DNA of 64,000 nucleotides, taken from the NCBI RefSeq assembly GCF_003718715.1, contig NZ_CP033465.1, positions 1,426,001 to 1,490,000 on the forward strand, in the 5' to 3' direction. Positions within the stretch are counted from its first letter, which is position 1. Each line of letters opens with the position of its first letter. A model generated the notes under the pieces. That model did no database searches, had not been told where the DNA came from, and worked only from the letters and a program-made list of their open reading frames with translations. This DNA is from Clostridium sp. JN-1. Lineage in GTDB: Bacteria > Bacillota > Clostridia > Clostridiales > Clostridiaceae. This document shows positions 53,304 through 63,864 of this stretch, one piece after another. Position numbers and translations under genes: made by a program.

Positions 53304-55949
53304 GTGGGATTAACTCCTATGATGCAGCAATATTTAGAAGTAAAAGAAAGTTGTAAAGATTGCATTCTTTTTTTTAGATTAGGAGATTTTTATGAAATGT
53401 TCTTTGAAGATGCTGAAATAGCATCACGTGAATTGGAATTAGTTCTTACAGGAAGGGATTGTGGTTTAGAAAAAAGAGCTCCTATGTGTGGAATCCCATT
53501 TCATGCTGCTAATTCTTATATAGGCAGACTAATCAGCAAAGGATATAAGATAGCAATATGTGAACAACTAGAAGATCCTAGTCTTGCTAAGGGAATTGTA
53601 AAAAGGGGTATTATAAAAATAATTACACCAGGTACATACACTGATTCTTCATTTCTAGAAGAAAACAAGAATAACTATATACTATCACTATATATAGATA
53701 CTCGTGAAAATGTATTTTCGCTGTGTTGTTCTGATATATCAACTGGAGAATTTAATTGTACTGACTCTAATTTTAACATGTCAAATATTTTAGATGAAAT
53801 AGCTAAATATTCTCCAACAGAAATGCTTATACAAGAAAGTTTAAGTGATGACATATATAAATCTATAAAAGAAAGATTTAGTATTTCATTTACAAAACTT
53901 AAAGAAGACTTTTTTGTAGATGATGCACGCGTAAATTTAGAAGGACAATTTGATGACTTTGATGCCGATAATTTTAATGCTGTTTTATTAAAATCTTGTA
54001 ATGGTCTTTTAAAATATATAAAACATACTCAAAAAACATCATTGTCTAATATAAATAAGTTACAATATTACACTATAGTCGACTACATGACTATAGATAT
54101 GAATTCCAGACGAAATTTAGAGTTAACTGAAACACTGAGAGATAAAACTAAAAAAGGTTCTTTTTTATGGGTGCTTGATAAAACAAGTACAGCAATGGGA
54201 AGCAGACAGTTAAAAAAGTGGATAGAACAACCGCTAATTAATAGAAAAAATATAGAACATAGATTAGATGCAGTAGAAGAAATAGTTAATAACATATCTT
54301 ATCATGAAGACTTAAAAGAATCACTTAGGGAAATATATGATATAGAGAGGTTAGCTGGAAAAATATCATCTAAAAGTGTTACTGCCAAGGAGTTAATTTG
54401 GCTAAAAGCTTCCTTAGAAAAGGTACCAGCTGTAAAGAAGATAATTTCTAATTTCAATTCATATCTTCTTAAAAATATGTATGATAATCTTGATGAATTA
54501 AGTGACATATATGAATTACTTGATAACTCTATAATGGATACTCCATCTATATCATTAAAAGAAGGCAATCTTATAAAAGAAGGTTTTAATCAAGAAATAG
54601 ATGAACTTAGAAAGGCAAAGGCTCATGGAAAAGAGTGGATTGCAAATTTAGAAAGTAATGAGAAAAATGCTACTGGTATAAAATCATTAAAAATAGGATA
54701 TAACAAAGTTTTCGGATATTATATAGAAATAACTAAATCGAATTTAAATTTAGTACCTGAAGGAAGATATATAAGAAAACAAACTTTAGCAAATGCAGAA
54801 AGGTATATAACTCCAGAATTAAAGGAAATGGAAGACAAAATACTTGGAGCTGAAGAAAAGTTAATAAATTTAGAATATGATGTATTTGTAAATATAAGAG
54901 AAACTGTAGAAAAGCAAGTCAGCAGAATGCAAAATACTGCAAGGATAATATCTGAAATAGATTGCTTAAATTCACTAGCTTATGCAGCACTTGAAAATGA
55001 CTATTGCAAACCTGAAATAAACAATAAAGATGAAATACATATTGTAGATGGAAGACATCCAGTAGTTGAAAAGTCAATGGATACTGGAACTTTTGTATCA
55101 AATGATACTAATTTAAATACAGAAGATGATCAACTTTTATTGATTACAGGACCTAATATGGCAGGTAAGTCTACATATATGAGGCAAGTAGCTTTAATTG
55201 TGATTATGTCTCAAATAGGCAGTTTTGTACCAGCTAAAAAAGCAGATATATGTATTTGCGATAAGATATTTACAAGAATAGGTGCATCTGATGATCTAGC
55301 TGCTGGGAAAAGTACTTTTATGGTTGAAATGTGGGAAGTATCAAACATATTAAAAAATGCAACCCATAAGAGTTTAGTACTCTTAGACGAAGTTGGAAGA
55401 GGCACAAGTACTTATGATGGCCTTAGTATTGCGTGGTCAATTATAGAGTATATATGTAATAATCCAAAACTTAGATGTAAAACTTTGTTTGCAACTCATT
55501 ATCATGAACTCACAAAGCTGGAGAAGATTATAAAAGGTGTTAAAAACTATTCTGTATCTGTAAAAGAAGAAGGTAGTGATATAACTTTTTTACGTAAGAT
55601 TATAAGGGGTGGAGCAGACCAATCTTATGGAATAGAAGTTGCAAAATTAGCTGGATTACCAAGTGAGGTCATAAAAAGAGCAAGAGAAGTATTAAGTTAT
55701 ATAGAAGACTCTAAGGAAGACAGCGTAAATGTAGAAAAGATTACAAATGGAGCAGTACAGGAAGCTGCTTTAGTTAAAGAAGAAAAGGTAGAGGATGCTA
55801 AAAAGGCTCAAGAAAAACAAGTAGATTTTTTTGATATACAAAAAGAAAATCTAATTAAAGACATCTTGAATGTAGATATATTAAATATGACACCTATGGA
55901 AGGGTTTAATAAATTATATGATATAATAAAAAAAGCTAAAGAACTTTAA
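53304..55949 (+). CDS. mutS: DNA mismatch repair protein MutS
   Basis: 881 residues from GTG 53304; an in-frame ATG five codons earlier lies inside the ribosome-binding site (GGAGG at 53291-53295), so GTG is the start. The mismatch-reading Phe-x-Glu is in [10 protein letters not shown], Walker A in [12 protein letters not shown], Walker B in [16 protein letters not shown] and the ABC signature region [13 protein letters not shown]. The C-terminal ~70 residues are a charged linker and the short dimer/tetramer tail. It binds mispaired DNA and recruits MutL, encoded 27 bases downstream. Confidence 0.97.
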   Translation: MGLTPMMQQYLEVKESCKDCILFFRLGDFYEMFFEDAEIASRELELVLTGRDCGLEKRAPMCGIPFHAANSYIGRLISKGYKIAICEQLEDPSLAKGIVKRGIIKIITPGTYTDSSFLEENKNNYILSLYIDTRENVFSLCCSDISTGEFNCTDSNFNMSNILDEIAKYSPTEMLIQESLSDDIYKSIKERFSISFTKLKEDFFVDDARVNLEGQFDDFDADNFNAVLLKSCNGLLKYIKHTQKTSLSNINKLQYYTIVDYMTIDMNSRRNLELTETLRDKTKKGSFLWVLDKTSTAMGSRQLKKWIEQPLINRKNIEHRLDAVEEIVNNISYHEDLKESLREIYDIERLAGKISSKSVTAKELIWLKASLEKVPAVKKIISNFNSYLLKNMYDNLDELSDIYELLDNSIMDTPSISLKEGNLIKEGFNQEIDELRKAKAHGKEWIANLESNEKNATGIKSLKIGYNKVFGYYIEITKSNLNLVPEGRYIRKQTLANAERYITPELKEMEDKILGAEEKLINLEYDVFVNIRETVEKQVSRMQNTARIISEIDCLNSLAYAALENDYCKPEINNKDEIHIVDGRHPVVEKSMDTGTFVSNDTNLNTEDDQLLLITGPNMAGKSTYMRQVALIVIMSQIGSFVPAKKADICICDKIFTRIGASDDLAAGKSTFMVEMWEVSNILKNATHKSLVLLDEVGRGTSTYDGLSIAWSIIEYICNNPKLRCKTLFATHYHELTKLEKIIKGVKNYSVSVKEEGSDITFLRKIIRGGADQSYGIEVAKLAGLPSEVIKRAREVLSYIEDSKEDSVNVEKITNGAVQEAALVKEEKVEDAKKAQEKQVDFFDIQKENLIKDILNVDILNMTPMEGFNKLYDIIKKAKEL

Positions 55950-55976
55950 AATGTTTAATTATCTGAAGGTGATAAT

Positions 55977-57860
55977 TTGAAGAGAATAAATGTATTAAAT
56001 GAAGATACTTTTAATAAAATAGCAGCTGGTGAAGTTATTGAAAAACCATTTTCAGTAGTGAAGGAATTAGTGGAAAATGGTATAGATGCTAAGGCTAAAA
56101 ATATATCTGTTGAAATAGAAGATGGAGGAAAACATCTTATAAGGGTTACAGATGACGGAAATGGAATTCATCCAGATGATATACAAAAGGCTTTTATGCC
56201 TCATGCTACCAGTAAAATAAATAATTTAGATGATATATATAAGGTAAATACAATGGGATTTAGAGGAGAAGCACTGGCAAGTATAGCTTCTATATCACAT
56301 ACTGTTTTAAAAAGCAGGACTTCGGATTTTGATTTTGGAAAAGAAATTGTAATAGATGGCGGTACGGTAAATGGAATAAATGAAGCAGCCGCTAATGTGG
56401 GCACATCTGTTGAAGTTAGAGACATATTTTTTAATGTACCTGCAAGACAAAAGTTTTTAAAATCCTCCAGTAGGGAAACTTCATATATATCGGACATAGT
56501 AAATAGATTGGCACTATGTAATCCAGATATAAGCTTTAAACTCATAAATAATGGTAAAAAGGCAGTTAATACTTATGGTACATCAAATTTAATAGATGCT
56601 GTGAGATCAATATATGGTAAAAAGGTATGTGATAATATAATAAGCTTTGAAAAACACTTTGATATTGTTTCAATTTATGGTTATATAGGTAATTCTGAAA
56701 TAAGCAGAGGAAGTAGAAACAATCAAAGTATATTTGTAAACAAGAGGTACATAAAAAACAAGTTAATAACTGCAGCTGTAGAAAATGCTTTTAAATCTTT
56801 TATTACAATAAATAAGCATCCATTTTTTATCTTATTTTTAGATGTATTTCCAGAGTATATTGATGTAAATGTGCATCCAACTAAATCAGAAATCAAATTT
56901 AGGGATGATAGGTATGTATTTAAAATAGTATTTGATACAGTACATGAAGCACTTCGTGAAAGTCTCAAAAATTCATTTAATATAGAATCTGACACTACTG
57001 CAGAAAGTGATGGTATATTAAATAAAATCATTGATAAACCTAAAGAAAAGAAAAATGAGGAACGCAGTGTTGTTCAAATACCAATAGATTTGCAATCTGA
57101 TAAAAAAGGTTATTATATAAATAAAGAAATTGGTAATAATGATAATTATAGTCTTATACACGACAACCATGATGCACCAAATGTAAATGAAACTAATTAT
57201 AAAAGCAATTTGGATGTCAATTATGAATCAAATCACAATGATACTATAAAGAAAGATACAGATGATAGTTTAGTACCTAAATTTCCTAAACTAAATATAA
57301 TAGGACAATTTCACAGCACGTATATATTGTGTGAATATGATGATACGCTTTATGTTATAGATCAGCATGCTGCACATGAAAAGATACTATTTGAAAAATA
57401 TAAAAAGGATATAAAGAAAAACAAGATAGTTTCTCAACTATTGATTTCACCGGCAATTTTGGAATTATCGGCAGATGACTTTTCTTATTATATTGATAAC
57501 AAGGATTTATTTAAAAATGCTGGTTTTCATATAGAGTTATTTGGAGAAAATACATTAAGCATAAGAGAAGTACCTATGATACTCGGTAAACCAGATTTTA
57601 AGCGTTTGTTTATTGATATACTGGATAACTTAAAAAATATGGGTTCTGGTGAAACTTGGGAAGTTAAATATGATTTAATAGCCAGGTTAGCTTGTAAAGC
57701 AGCTATCAAAGCAAATGATAGTTTAAGCTCTTTAGAAATGAATCATATTGTTGATGAATTGAGATTCTTAGATGATCCTTTTACGTGTCCGCATGGAAGA
57801 CCTACTATAATAAAGGTTACGTTAAATCAATTCGAAAAGAAGTTTAAAAGGATACAGTAA
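55977..57860 (+). CDS. mutL: DNA mismatch repair protein MutL
   Basis: 627 residues. TTG start with GAAGGTGAT upstream. The GHKL ATPase part shows [19 protein letters not shown] and [11 protein letters not shown] poorly conserved Asn/Asp-rich linker covers about 340-430. The C-terminal domain has the endonuclease motif [12 protein letters not shown] and the zinc-site CPHGRP, so this MutL should nick DNA itself, as in bacteria lacking MutH. Acts with MutS. miaA starts 14 bases after its stop. Confidence 0.96.
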   Translation: MKRINVLNEDTFNKIAAGEVIEKPFSVVKELVENGIDAKAKNISVEIEDGGKHLIRVTDDGNGIHPDDIQKAFMPHATSKINNLDDIYKVNTMGFRGEALASIASISHTVLKSRTSDFDFGKEIVIDGGTVNGINEAAANVGTSVEVRDIFFNVPARQKFLKSSSRETSYISDIVNRLALCNPDISFKLINNGKKAVNTYGTSNLIDAVRSIYGKKVCDNIISFEKHFDIVSIYGYIGNSEISRGSRNNQSIFVNKRYIKNKLITAAVENAFKSFITINKHPFFILFLDVFPEYIDVNVHPTKSEIKFRDDRYVFKIVFDTVHEALRESLKNSFNIESDTTAESDGILNKIIDKPKEKKNEERSVVQIPIDLQSDKKGYYINKEIGNNDNYSLIHDNHDAPNVNETNYKSNLDVNYESNHNDTIKKDTDDSLVPKFPKLNIIGQFHSTYILCEYDDTLYVIDQHAAHEKILFEKYKKDIKKNKIVSQLLISPAILELSADDFSYYIDNKDLFKNAGFHIELFGENTLSIREVPMILGKPDFKRLFIDILDNLKNMGSGETWEVKYDLIARLACKAAIKANDSLSSLEMNHIVDELRFLDDPFTCPHGRPTIIKVTLNQFEKKFKRIQ

Positions 57861-57874
57861 TAGGAGTGATTAGT

Positions 57875-58813
57875 ATGAAGAATTTATTTATTTTAGCAGG
57901 TCCTACTGCTGTTGGCAAAACCGACATATCGATAAACTTAGCAAAAAAGTTAAATGGAGAAGTTGTATCTGCAGATTCAATGCAAATATATAAATATATG
58001 GATATAGGTTCTGCAAAGGTTACAAAATCCGAAATGCAAGGAGTACCGCACCATCTTATAGATATTGTAGATCCAAATATGAATTTTGACGTTTCTCAAT
58101 ACAAAAAACTTGCTCAAGAAACAATAGACGAAATAACGTCTAGAGGGAAATTGCCGATGCTCGTGGGAGGTACTGGACTTTACATAAATTCTCTCGTGTG
58201 TAATTACAGTTTTACAGAAGCATCTACAGATTTGGAGTATAGGAAGTATCTTCAGAATCTTGCACTTAAAAATGGAAAAGAATATGTACATGAATTATTA
58301 AAAGAAGTTGACATTGAATCTTATAACAAGCTTTACCCAAATGATTTAAAAAGAGTTATAAGAGCTCTAGAAGTTTATAAGCTGACAGGCAAAACTATAA
58401 GTGATTTTAATAAGGATAATGATATATACGATATACCTTATAAAATTTATTACTTTGTACTTACTATGAACAGAGCTAAATTATATGATAGAATAAATAA
58501 AAGGGTAGATATAATGATAGAAAAAGGTCTGATAGACGAAGTCAAAAGTTTAAAAAGAATGGGATATACTTCAGAAATGCAGTCAATGAAAGGCATAGGG
58601 TATAAAGAAATACTGTACTATCTCGATGGAAAAATAAGTTTAGATGAAGCTATCTATATGATAAAAAAGGGAAGTAGAAATTATGCTAAGAGACAATTAA
58701 CATGGTTTAGAAAAGATAAAAGAGTTATATGGATAGATAAAGATGAATTTAATGCAGATAATCAAATTGCAGAATACATATGTAAAAAAGTTCAAGAATT
58801 AAAGAATTTATAA
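57875..58813 (+). CDS. miaA: tRNA dimethylallyltransferase
   Basis: 312 residues from ATG 57875 (an upstream in-frame GTG lies within the TAGGAGTG ribosome-binding site). P-loop GPTAVGKTD, then [27 protein letters not shown] and the [12 protein letters not shown] region. It transfers dimethylallyl from DMAPP to A37 of tRNAs reading U-starting codons. MiaB then thiomethylates the product. Part of the mutS-mutL-miaA-hfq block. Confidence 0.96.
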   Translation: MKNLFILAGPTAVGKTDISINLAKKLNGEVVSADSMQIYKYMDIGSAKVTKSEMQGVPHHLIDIVDPNMNFDVSQYKKLAQETIDEITSRGKLPMLVGGTGLYINSLVCNYSFTEASTDLEYRKYLQNLALKNGKEYVHELLKEVDIESYNKLYPNDLKRVIRALEVYKLTGKTISDFNKDNDIYDIPYKIYYFVLTMNRAKLYDRINKRVDIMIEKGLIDEVKSLKRMGYTSEMQSMKGIGYKEILYYLDGKISLDEAIYMIKKGSRNYAKRQLTWFRKDKRVIWIDKDEFNADNQIAEYICKKVQELKNL

Positions 58814-58876
58814 AATTAAGAGGAATTCATTAGATTATATAGAATATATAAAATAAAGATTATGGAGGGGAAGTAT

Positions 58877-59113
58877 ATGAGTAAAACGGTCAATAACTTA
58901 CAGGATATATTTTTAAATGGAGCTAGGAAAAATAAAACTCAGGTTACTATTTATTTGACAAATGGTTTCCAAATAAAAGGTAATGTAAAAGGATTTGATA
59001 GTTTTACTGTAATTTTGGATTGTGATGGAAGGCAGATGATGGTGTATAAACACGCAATATCTACTATCAATCCATCAAGACCAGTTTTGTTTAATAATAA
59101 TCCTTCTGAGTAA
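58877..59113 (+). CDS. hfq: RNA chaperone Hfq
   Basis: 78 residues from ATG 58877, with GGAGGGG eight bases upstream; a farther in-frame ATG belongs to the leader. Sm1 motif: [21 protein letters not shown] region; Sm2: YKHAISTI. It forms a hexameric ring that binds small RNAs and A-rich mRNA segments. Its place after miaA is conserved from Proteobacteria to clostridia. Confidence 0.96.
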   Translation: MSKTVNNLQDIFLNGARKNKTQVTIYLTNGFQIKGNVKGFDSFTVILDCDGRQMMVYKHAISTINPSRPVLFNNNPSE

Positions 59114-59139
59114 TAGTTTTTAATATTAAAACGTAGATA

Positions 59140-59176
59140 AAATGGGATAGGCAATATTTTGCTTATTCCCTTTTTT
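59140..59176 (+). terminator. Rho-independent terminator after hfq
   Basis: GGGATAGGCAA (59143-59153) pairs with TTGCTTATTCC(C) (59158-59169) with a small internal mismatch, followed by a TTTTTT run. Confidence 0.85.
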
Positions 59177-59233
59177 GTGATATAATAATAGCTTGAATTA
59201 CAAATAAAGCATATTGGAGGTTTTAATACAAAA

Positions 59234-60517
59234 ATGATAGATTTAGAAAAACAAAAGTTAAAAAGTATATATCATATAAATGATAGGGTATTTGAACTTT
59301 ATGATCAAGCTATTAAAGATGTAAGAGAACAATTTGAAATATATGATGATATAAAAGGATATAATCAATTAAAAGTATTACATGCATTTCAAAGTGAAAG
59401 AATAAGTGAATCCCATTTCACAAATTCATCAGGATATGGATATGGAGATATAGGAAGAGATTCACTAGATAAAGTATACGCTAAAGTATTCAATTCTGAA
59501 AGTGCACTTGTAAGACCACATTTCGTAAATGGTACACATGCCTTGGCTACTGCACTATTTGGCAATCTGAGACCCAACGATACTATGATATCAGTATGTG
59601 GAACTCCTTATGATACATTACATAATGTTATAGGAATAAGTGGTAATAAAAATATAGGTTCCTTGAAAGAATATGGAGTAAAATATAAACAAGTAGATTT
59701 AACATCGGAAGGAAAACCTGATTTTGATAAGATAAAGTCTGAAATTGAAAATGATGAAAGTATAAAATTGGTACATATCCAAAGATCTACTGGTTATGGA
59801 TGGAGAAAATCATTTCTAGTATCAGAAATAAAAGAAATTATAGATTTTGTAAAAGGTATTAATCCTAAATTAATATGTTTTGTAGATAATTGTTATGGAG
59901 AATTTATAGATACAATAGAACCAACAGAAGTTGGAGCTGACTTAATAGCAGGATCACTTATTAAAAATATAGGCGGAGGTATAGCTCCAACAGGCGGTTA
60001 TATAGCAGGTAAGGAAGAATATGTAACTCAAGCATCGTATAGACTTACGGCTCCAGGAATAGGCGGGGAATGCGGCTCTACTTTTGGTGTTATGAGGCTT
60101 TTATATGAAGGACTCTTTTTGGCACCGCATATAGCTATAGAAGCATTAAAAGGAGCCATATTTTGTTCAAGAATAATGGAACTTGCTGATTTTGAAGTAC
60201 TTCCTAGGTACACTGACAAGAGGAGCGATATAATACAAGCAATAAAGTTTAACGATAAAGAAAAACTTATAAACTTTTGCAAGGGTATTCAATCTGGCTC
60301 TCCTATAGATTCGTTTGTGCAATGTGAACCATGGGATATGCCTGGATATGAAGATCAGGTAATTATGGCAGCAGGATCCTTTGTTCAAGGTTCTTCAATA
60401 GAACTCTCAGCTGATGCACCTATTAGAGAGCCATATATAGGTTACTTGCAGGGAGGACTTACTTTTGAACATGCTAAAATTGGTATACTTATTGCACTTT
60501 CGAGTATTCTAAAGTAA
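59234..60517 (+). CDS. YnbB-like PLP enzyme (methionine gamma-lyase family, 'aluminium resistance' protein)
   Basis: 427 residues. PLP-dependent fold I protein with the lysine in SLIKNIGGGIAPTGGYIAG and the upstream SGYGYGDIGRDSLDKVYA. Families of this type are annotated as methionine gamma-lyase family or aluminium resistance proteins, but the substrate has not been settled. Conserved position between hfq and lexA in clostridia. GGAGG lies about 13 bases before ATG, longer than usual. A TATAATAA element at about 59180-59187 suggests its own promoter. Convergent with lexA, 7 bases between stops and no terminator visible. Confidence 0.9.
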   Translation: MIDLEKQKLKSIYHINDRVFELYDQAIKDVREQFEIYDDIKGYNQLKVLHAFQSERISESHFTNSSGYGYGDIGRDSLDKVYAKVFNSESALVRPHFVNGTHALATALFGNLRPNDTMISVCGTPYDTLHNVIGISGNKNIGSLKEYGVKYKQVDLTSEGKPDFDKIKSEIENDESIKLVHIQRSTGYGWRKSFLVSEIKEIIDFVKGINPKLICFVDNCYGEFIDTIEPTEVGADLIAGSLIKNIGGGIAPTGGYIAGKEEYVTQASYRLTAPGIGGECGSTFGVMRLLYEGLFLAPHIAIEALKGAIFCSRIMELADFEVLPRYTDKRSDIIQAIKFNDKEKLINFCKGIQSGSPIDSFVQCEPWDMPGYEDQVIMAAGSFVQGSSIELSADAPIREPYIGYLQGGLTFEHAKIGILIALSSILK

Positions 60518-60524
60518 GAAAAAC

Positions 60525-61136
60525 TTATAGATAGCGTCTGTAGAGACCAACTAATTTGCCAATAATCTTGCAATCTTGTACGATTATTGGTTTCATTGTT
60601 TTGTTTTCGGGTTGAAGCCTTATATGATCTTTTTCTTTAAAAAATCTCTTTAAAGTAGCTTCATTTTCTATTAAAGCTGCAACAATGTCACCATTTTCAG
60701 CTGAATTAGTTTTTTCTATTATACAAAAATCTCCACTAAATATCCCTGCATCGATCATGCTTTCACCAGATACTTTTAATATAAATAATTGATTGCTGCT
60801 TTTAACATAGTCTGCTGGTAATGGAAAAGTATCTTCTATGTTTTCTACAGCTAATATAGGAACACCTGCAGTAATTGTTCCTATAATAGGTATATTTATC
60901 ATTTCTTTTCTGCTCATTGAATTTTCTACAACTTCTATAGTTCTTGGTTTTGTAGCATCTCTTTTTATAAGTCCTTTTTTCTCCAAACGTTCAAGATGAC
61001 CATGGACTGTAGAGGTAGAACTTAATCCAACTGCTGCACCAATTTCTCTTACAGATGGTGGGTAGCCTTTTTGCCGTATATGACTTTTTATAAATTCATA
61101 TATTTCTATTTGCTTATTACTTTTAATCCTTGCCAT
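60525..61136 (-). CDS. lexA: LexA repressor (SOS regulator)
   Basis: 203 residues from ATG 61136 (GAGGTG upstream); the frame opens three codons earlier. N-terminal winged helix ([22 protein letters not shown]), Ala90-Gly91 self-cleavage site in TITAGVPIL, and the Ser/Lys dyad Ser126 (SGESMIDAG) and Lys163 (ATLKRFF). It represses DNA-damage genes until RecA triggers cleavage. A LexA-like box upstream fits autoregulation. A Tn3-type element end lies 98 bases upstream of the start, so its promoter region has been truncated but not entered. Confidence 0.97.
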   Translation of the reverse strand: MARIKSNKQIEIYEFIKSHIRQKGYPPSVREIGAAVGLSSTSTVHGHLERLEKKGLIKRDATKPRTIEVVENSMSRKEMINIPIIGTITAGVPILAVENIEDTFPLPADYVKSSNQLFILKVSGESMIDAGIFSGDFCIIEKTNSAENGDIVAALIENEATLKRFFKEKDHIRLQPENKTMKPIIVQDCKIIGKLVGLYRRYL

Positions 61137-61194
61137 AAAGAACACCTCACTAACTTACTATATTTTGAATTATATCACATAATAATATAAATAT

Positions 61195-61208
61195 CAAACT
61201 TATGTTCT
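61195..61208 (-). promoter_or_regulatory. Candidate LexA box upstream of lexA
   Basis: On the minus strand the site reads AGAACATAAGTTTG, matching the Gram-positive consensus GAAC-N4-GTT core. It lies about 59 bases upstream of the lexA start. Confidence 0.5.
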
Positions 61209-61234
61209 GTTAGTGATTAAGCCTTTACTATATT

Positions 61235-61271
61235 GGGTACCGCCAACATTTCCGACAAAACCCACGCTAAG
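61235..61271. repeat. Tn4430-like terminal inverted repeat of a Tn3-family element
   Basis: GGGTACCGCCAACATTTCCG, continuing to ACGCTAAG at 61264-61271, closely matches the Tn4430-type 38-bp end. It marks the element boundary on the lexA side. The partner repeat is not in the window. Confidence 0.85.
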
Positions 61272-61280
61272 ACGAAAAAT

Positions 61281-61304
61281 GGGTGAAAATTCAACTTTTC
61301 ACCC
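61281..61304. terminator. Hairpin between transposase end and terminal repeat
   Basis: GGGTGAAAA (61281-61289) and TTTTCACCC (61296-61304) are exact inverted repeats with a six-base loop just after the transposase stop. No long T run follows; probable transposase transcript end. Confidence 0.5.
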
Positions 61305-61317
61305 ACTCTAAGACATA

Positions 61318-62838
61318 TCATGGATTAGTTATATTTAATGGTCTTAGCTCATTAAATTCAGGAATATTTTTAGAATCAAAATTATATTCTCCAAGTAAAT
61401 TAATGTGTTCCCAGCTTAATGGAGATATATGTTTAAGTAAGCTTTCATCAATTGTCTGATTTTGCTTTATGTAGTCTATTGCTTTTTGTAAGTATGTAGT
61501 ATTCCAAATACTTATTGCATTTATTAAAATATTTAAAGCACTTGCTCTTTGAAGTTGATCCTGCAATTCACGTTCTCTAAATTCTCCACGTTTTCCAAAG
61601 AATACAGCTCTTGCAAGAGCATTCATAGCTTCACCTTTATTAAGTCCTCTTTGTATACGTCTTCTAAGGGATTCATTAGTTATATAATCTAAAAGAAATA
61701 TAGTTTTTTCTATTCTTCCCATCTCTCTAAGAGCTGTGGCTAAAGCATTTTGCCTAGCATAAGAACCTAATTTTCCCATTATAAGTGAAGCAGTAGCTTT
61801 CCCTTCCCTTATTGAATGTGCTAATCTTAAAACATCATCAAAGTTTTCTTCAATAATTTTAATATTTATATGACTATTTACAATACTTTCTATTTTAGGA
61901 AAATTGCTAGCTTTTCCAACGCAATATAATTTAAGTTCTGATATATCTCTAATTCTAGGGGCAAACCTAAATCCTAATAAGTGACTTAATCCAAAAACCT
62001 GATCAGTGTAACCTGCTGTATCCGTATAATGCTCTTGAATATTTAAATCTGTTTCATGATAAAGAAGTCCATCAATTACATGAACTGCATCTCTAGCATT
62101 AGTATTTATTACTTTTGTATAGAATGTTGAAAATTGATCACTTACAAATCTGTACATTGTTGTACCTTTACCAGTCCCATAATGAGGATTAGCATTAGCA
62201 TATAAGGATGAAACACCAACCTGTACACGCATACCATCACTTGATGAAGTACTACCATCACCCCAAAATGCTGACAAAAATAATTTATGATGGTAATTAA
62301 CTAATGTAGCTTGTGCTTTTTTCATGGCATCATCATATAACCTCCATTGAGCTGAATTTGCCATTTGTTTATAAGATATGCCTGGCGTTGAGTCTGACAT
62401 CTTTGACAATCCTATGTTAGTTCCTATAGCCATTAGAGCTGCCATAAGAATTGTTTTTTCTTCACCTTTAGCAGAATTCCCAGTTGAAGCATGAATAAAA
62501 CTCCTATCAAAGCCTGTCCATTTTGATACTTCTAAAAGTAGATCAGGAAGCTTAATTCTAGGTATCATCTTATAAAGTTTTTGACTTAATTGCATTGCTT
62601 CAGGCGGAGTATCTTTTTTTAATCTATCTATATGTATTTTTGAATTTTCAATAACTACATCTTCCAATTTATCTATGTTTTTTGAGAACCATTTTAATTT
62701 GTCATTTAATGATTCTAATCTTTCTGTAATATATTTTTTGACATTAAGATCTACAGCAAGTTTTGTGCCTGCTTGTTTAGCTATGTTCCATTCATCATAA
62801 GATAATAAATATTCTTCGTAGACTAGTTCTACTGATTT
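61318..62838 (-). pseudogene. tnpA: Tn3-family transposase, 5'-truncated
   Basis: The frame is open for about 506 residues, from 62838 to the stop at 61318; a full Tn3 transposase has about 950-1000. It holds the catalytic C-terminal region with SDGMRVQVG, the DTAGYTDQVFGLSHLLG and GEAMNALARAVFFGKRG segments carrying DDE acidic residues. The N-terminal DNA-binding half is absent, so it should not transpose. An internal TTG at 62667 could start a shorter protein, but there is no good ribosome-binding site. The upstream edge coincides with a stop codon and the hairpin at 62841. Orientation points toward lexA. Confidence 0.9.
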
Positions 62839-62840
62839 TC

Positions 62841-62877
62841 ATAATCTCTTATTGACTATTTGTCAATAAGAGATTAT
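62841..62877. repeat. Perfect 16-bp inverted repeat at the transposon break
   Basis: 62841-62856 and 62862-62877 are exact inverted repeats around a five-base loop. It lies exactly where the transposase homology ends. It could be a terminator from either side or a site tied to the rearrangement. No strong T run follows. Confidence 0.75.
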
Positions 62878-62933
62878 AATCAAGCTTGTCAAGACTAACC
62901 AACATAATAAATGAAAAATGGAGGTACGCAATT

Positions 62934-63851
62934 ATGAGAATACTTGTTTATGGTGCAGGAGTGTTAGGATGTAATTTAGCACATTTACTCTATAAATCCA
63001 AAAAGAATGTAACGCTTCTTGCAAGAGGAAGTTGGTATGAGGAAATTAAACAGAATGGGCTAACAATCAGACATAAATTTAAGATTAAAAATACAAATGA
63101 TAAAATATGTGTGATTAATTCTTTGACGGATCAGGATTTCTATGATGTAATCTTTGTTGCTTTGAAATATACACAACTTGGAAGTATCATTCCGATTTTA
63201 AATAAGAATTCGAGTAGAAATATTGTTTTTATTGGGAACAATACAAATGCAAAAGAGTATTTAGATCTATTGAAAGAGAAAAACGTATTTTTTGGATTCT
63301 TTAGTGCAGCTGGGCAAAGAACCAATAAATATGTTGATTCTTTTTATTTAAATGAAATGACGATTGGAAGAATAGATAATTCTCATGAAAGTGATGAATG
63401 GATAAAGAGCATTTTTCAGGGAACAAAAATGAGACTTACCATTGAAAATAAAATGGATGATTGGCTAAAAAGTCATGCAGCATTGATTCTTCCGTTTGTA
63501 TATGCAGCATATTATACAGGGTATAATTATAGAAAAATCAAGAGAAATAAGATGGTTTTGTATAAAATTATAGATTCTGTAAGAGAGTATTATGATGTGT
63601 TAAAAGAACTTGGGTATGAGGTGTTGCCGAAGAGTGATTACGAATTTGTTACCTCGAAAAAAATCAAGTGTTATATGTTTTTAAAATTGTGTTGCTATAC
63701 GTCACTTGGAGATCTGTGCGTATGCGATCATGCAAAAAATGGTAAGAATGAGATGATAAAATTAAATGATGAGTTCCGAGAATTGTTAGCAAATGCAATG
63801 GTGAGAACACCCAATGCAGATGTTCTTGAAAAATACATACCATCTAAATAA
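62934..63851 (+). CDS. Ketopantoate reductase (ApbA/PanE) family protein
   Basis: 305 residues from ATG 62934, with GGAGG eight bases upstream; the open frame extends 16 codons earlier across leader. N-terminal NAD(P)-binding RILVYGAGVLGCNLAHLL, then the TLLARGSWYEEIKQNG segment and a helical C-terminal domain. Family members reduce 2-dehydropantoate to pantoate, but similar genes paired with a TetR regulator are often of unknown substrate. Its codon use has more C/G-ending and CGA/CCG codons than its neighbours, consistent with transfer. A TetR gene follows after 13 bases. Confidence 0.85.
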   Translation: MRILVYGAGVLGCNLAHLLYKSKKNVTLLARGSWYEEIKQNGLTIRHKFKIKNTNDKICVINSLTDQDFYDVIFVALKYTQLGSIIPILNKNSSRNIVFIGNNTNAKEYLDLLKEKNVFFGFFSAAGQRTNKYVDSFYLNEMTIGRIDNSHESDEWIKSIFQGTKMRLTIENKMDDWLKSHAALILPFVYAAYYTGYNYRKIKRNKMVLYKIIDSVREYYDVLKELGYEVLPKSDYEFVTSKKIKCYMFLKLCCYTSLGDLCVCDHAKNGKNEMIKLNDEFRELLANAMVRTPNADVLEKYIPSK

Positions 63852-63864
63852 TAAGGAGGAATCT

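Larger units (their letters stand above)
61235..62840 (-). mobile_element. Truncated Tn3-family transposon remnant (Tn4430-like)
   Basis: One terminal repeat at 61235-61271 and the C-terminal half of the transposase remain. The resolvase, the N-terminal half of the transposase and the other terminal repeat are missing. The break lies at about 62840, where a perfect hairpin begins. Confidence 0.85.
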
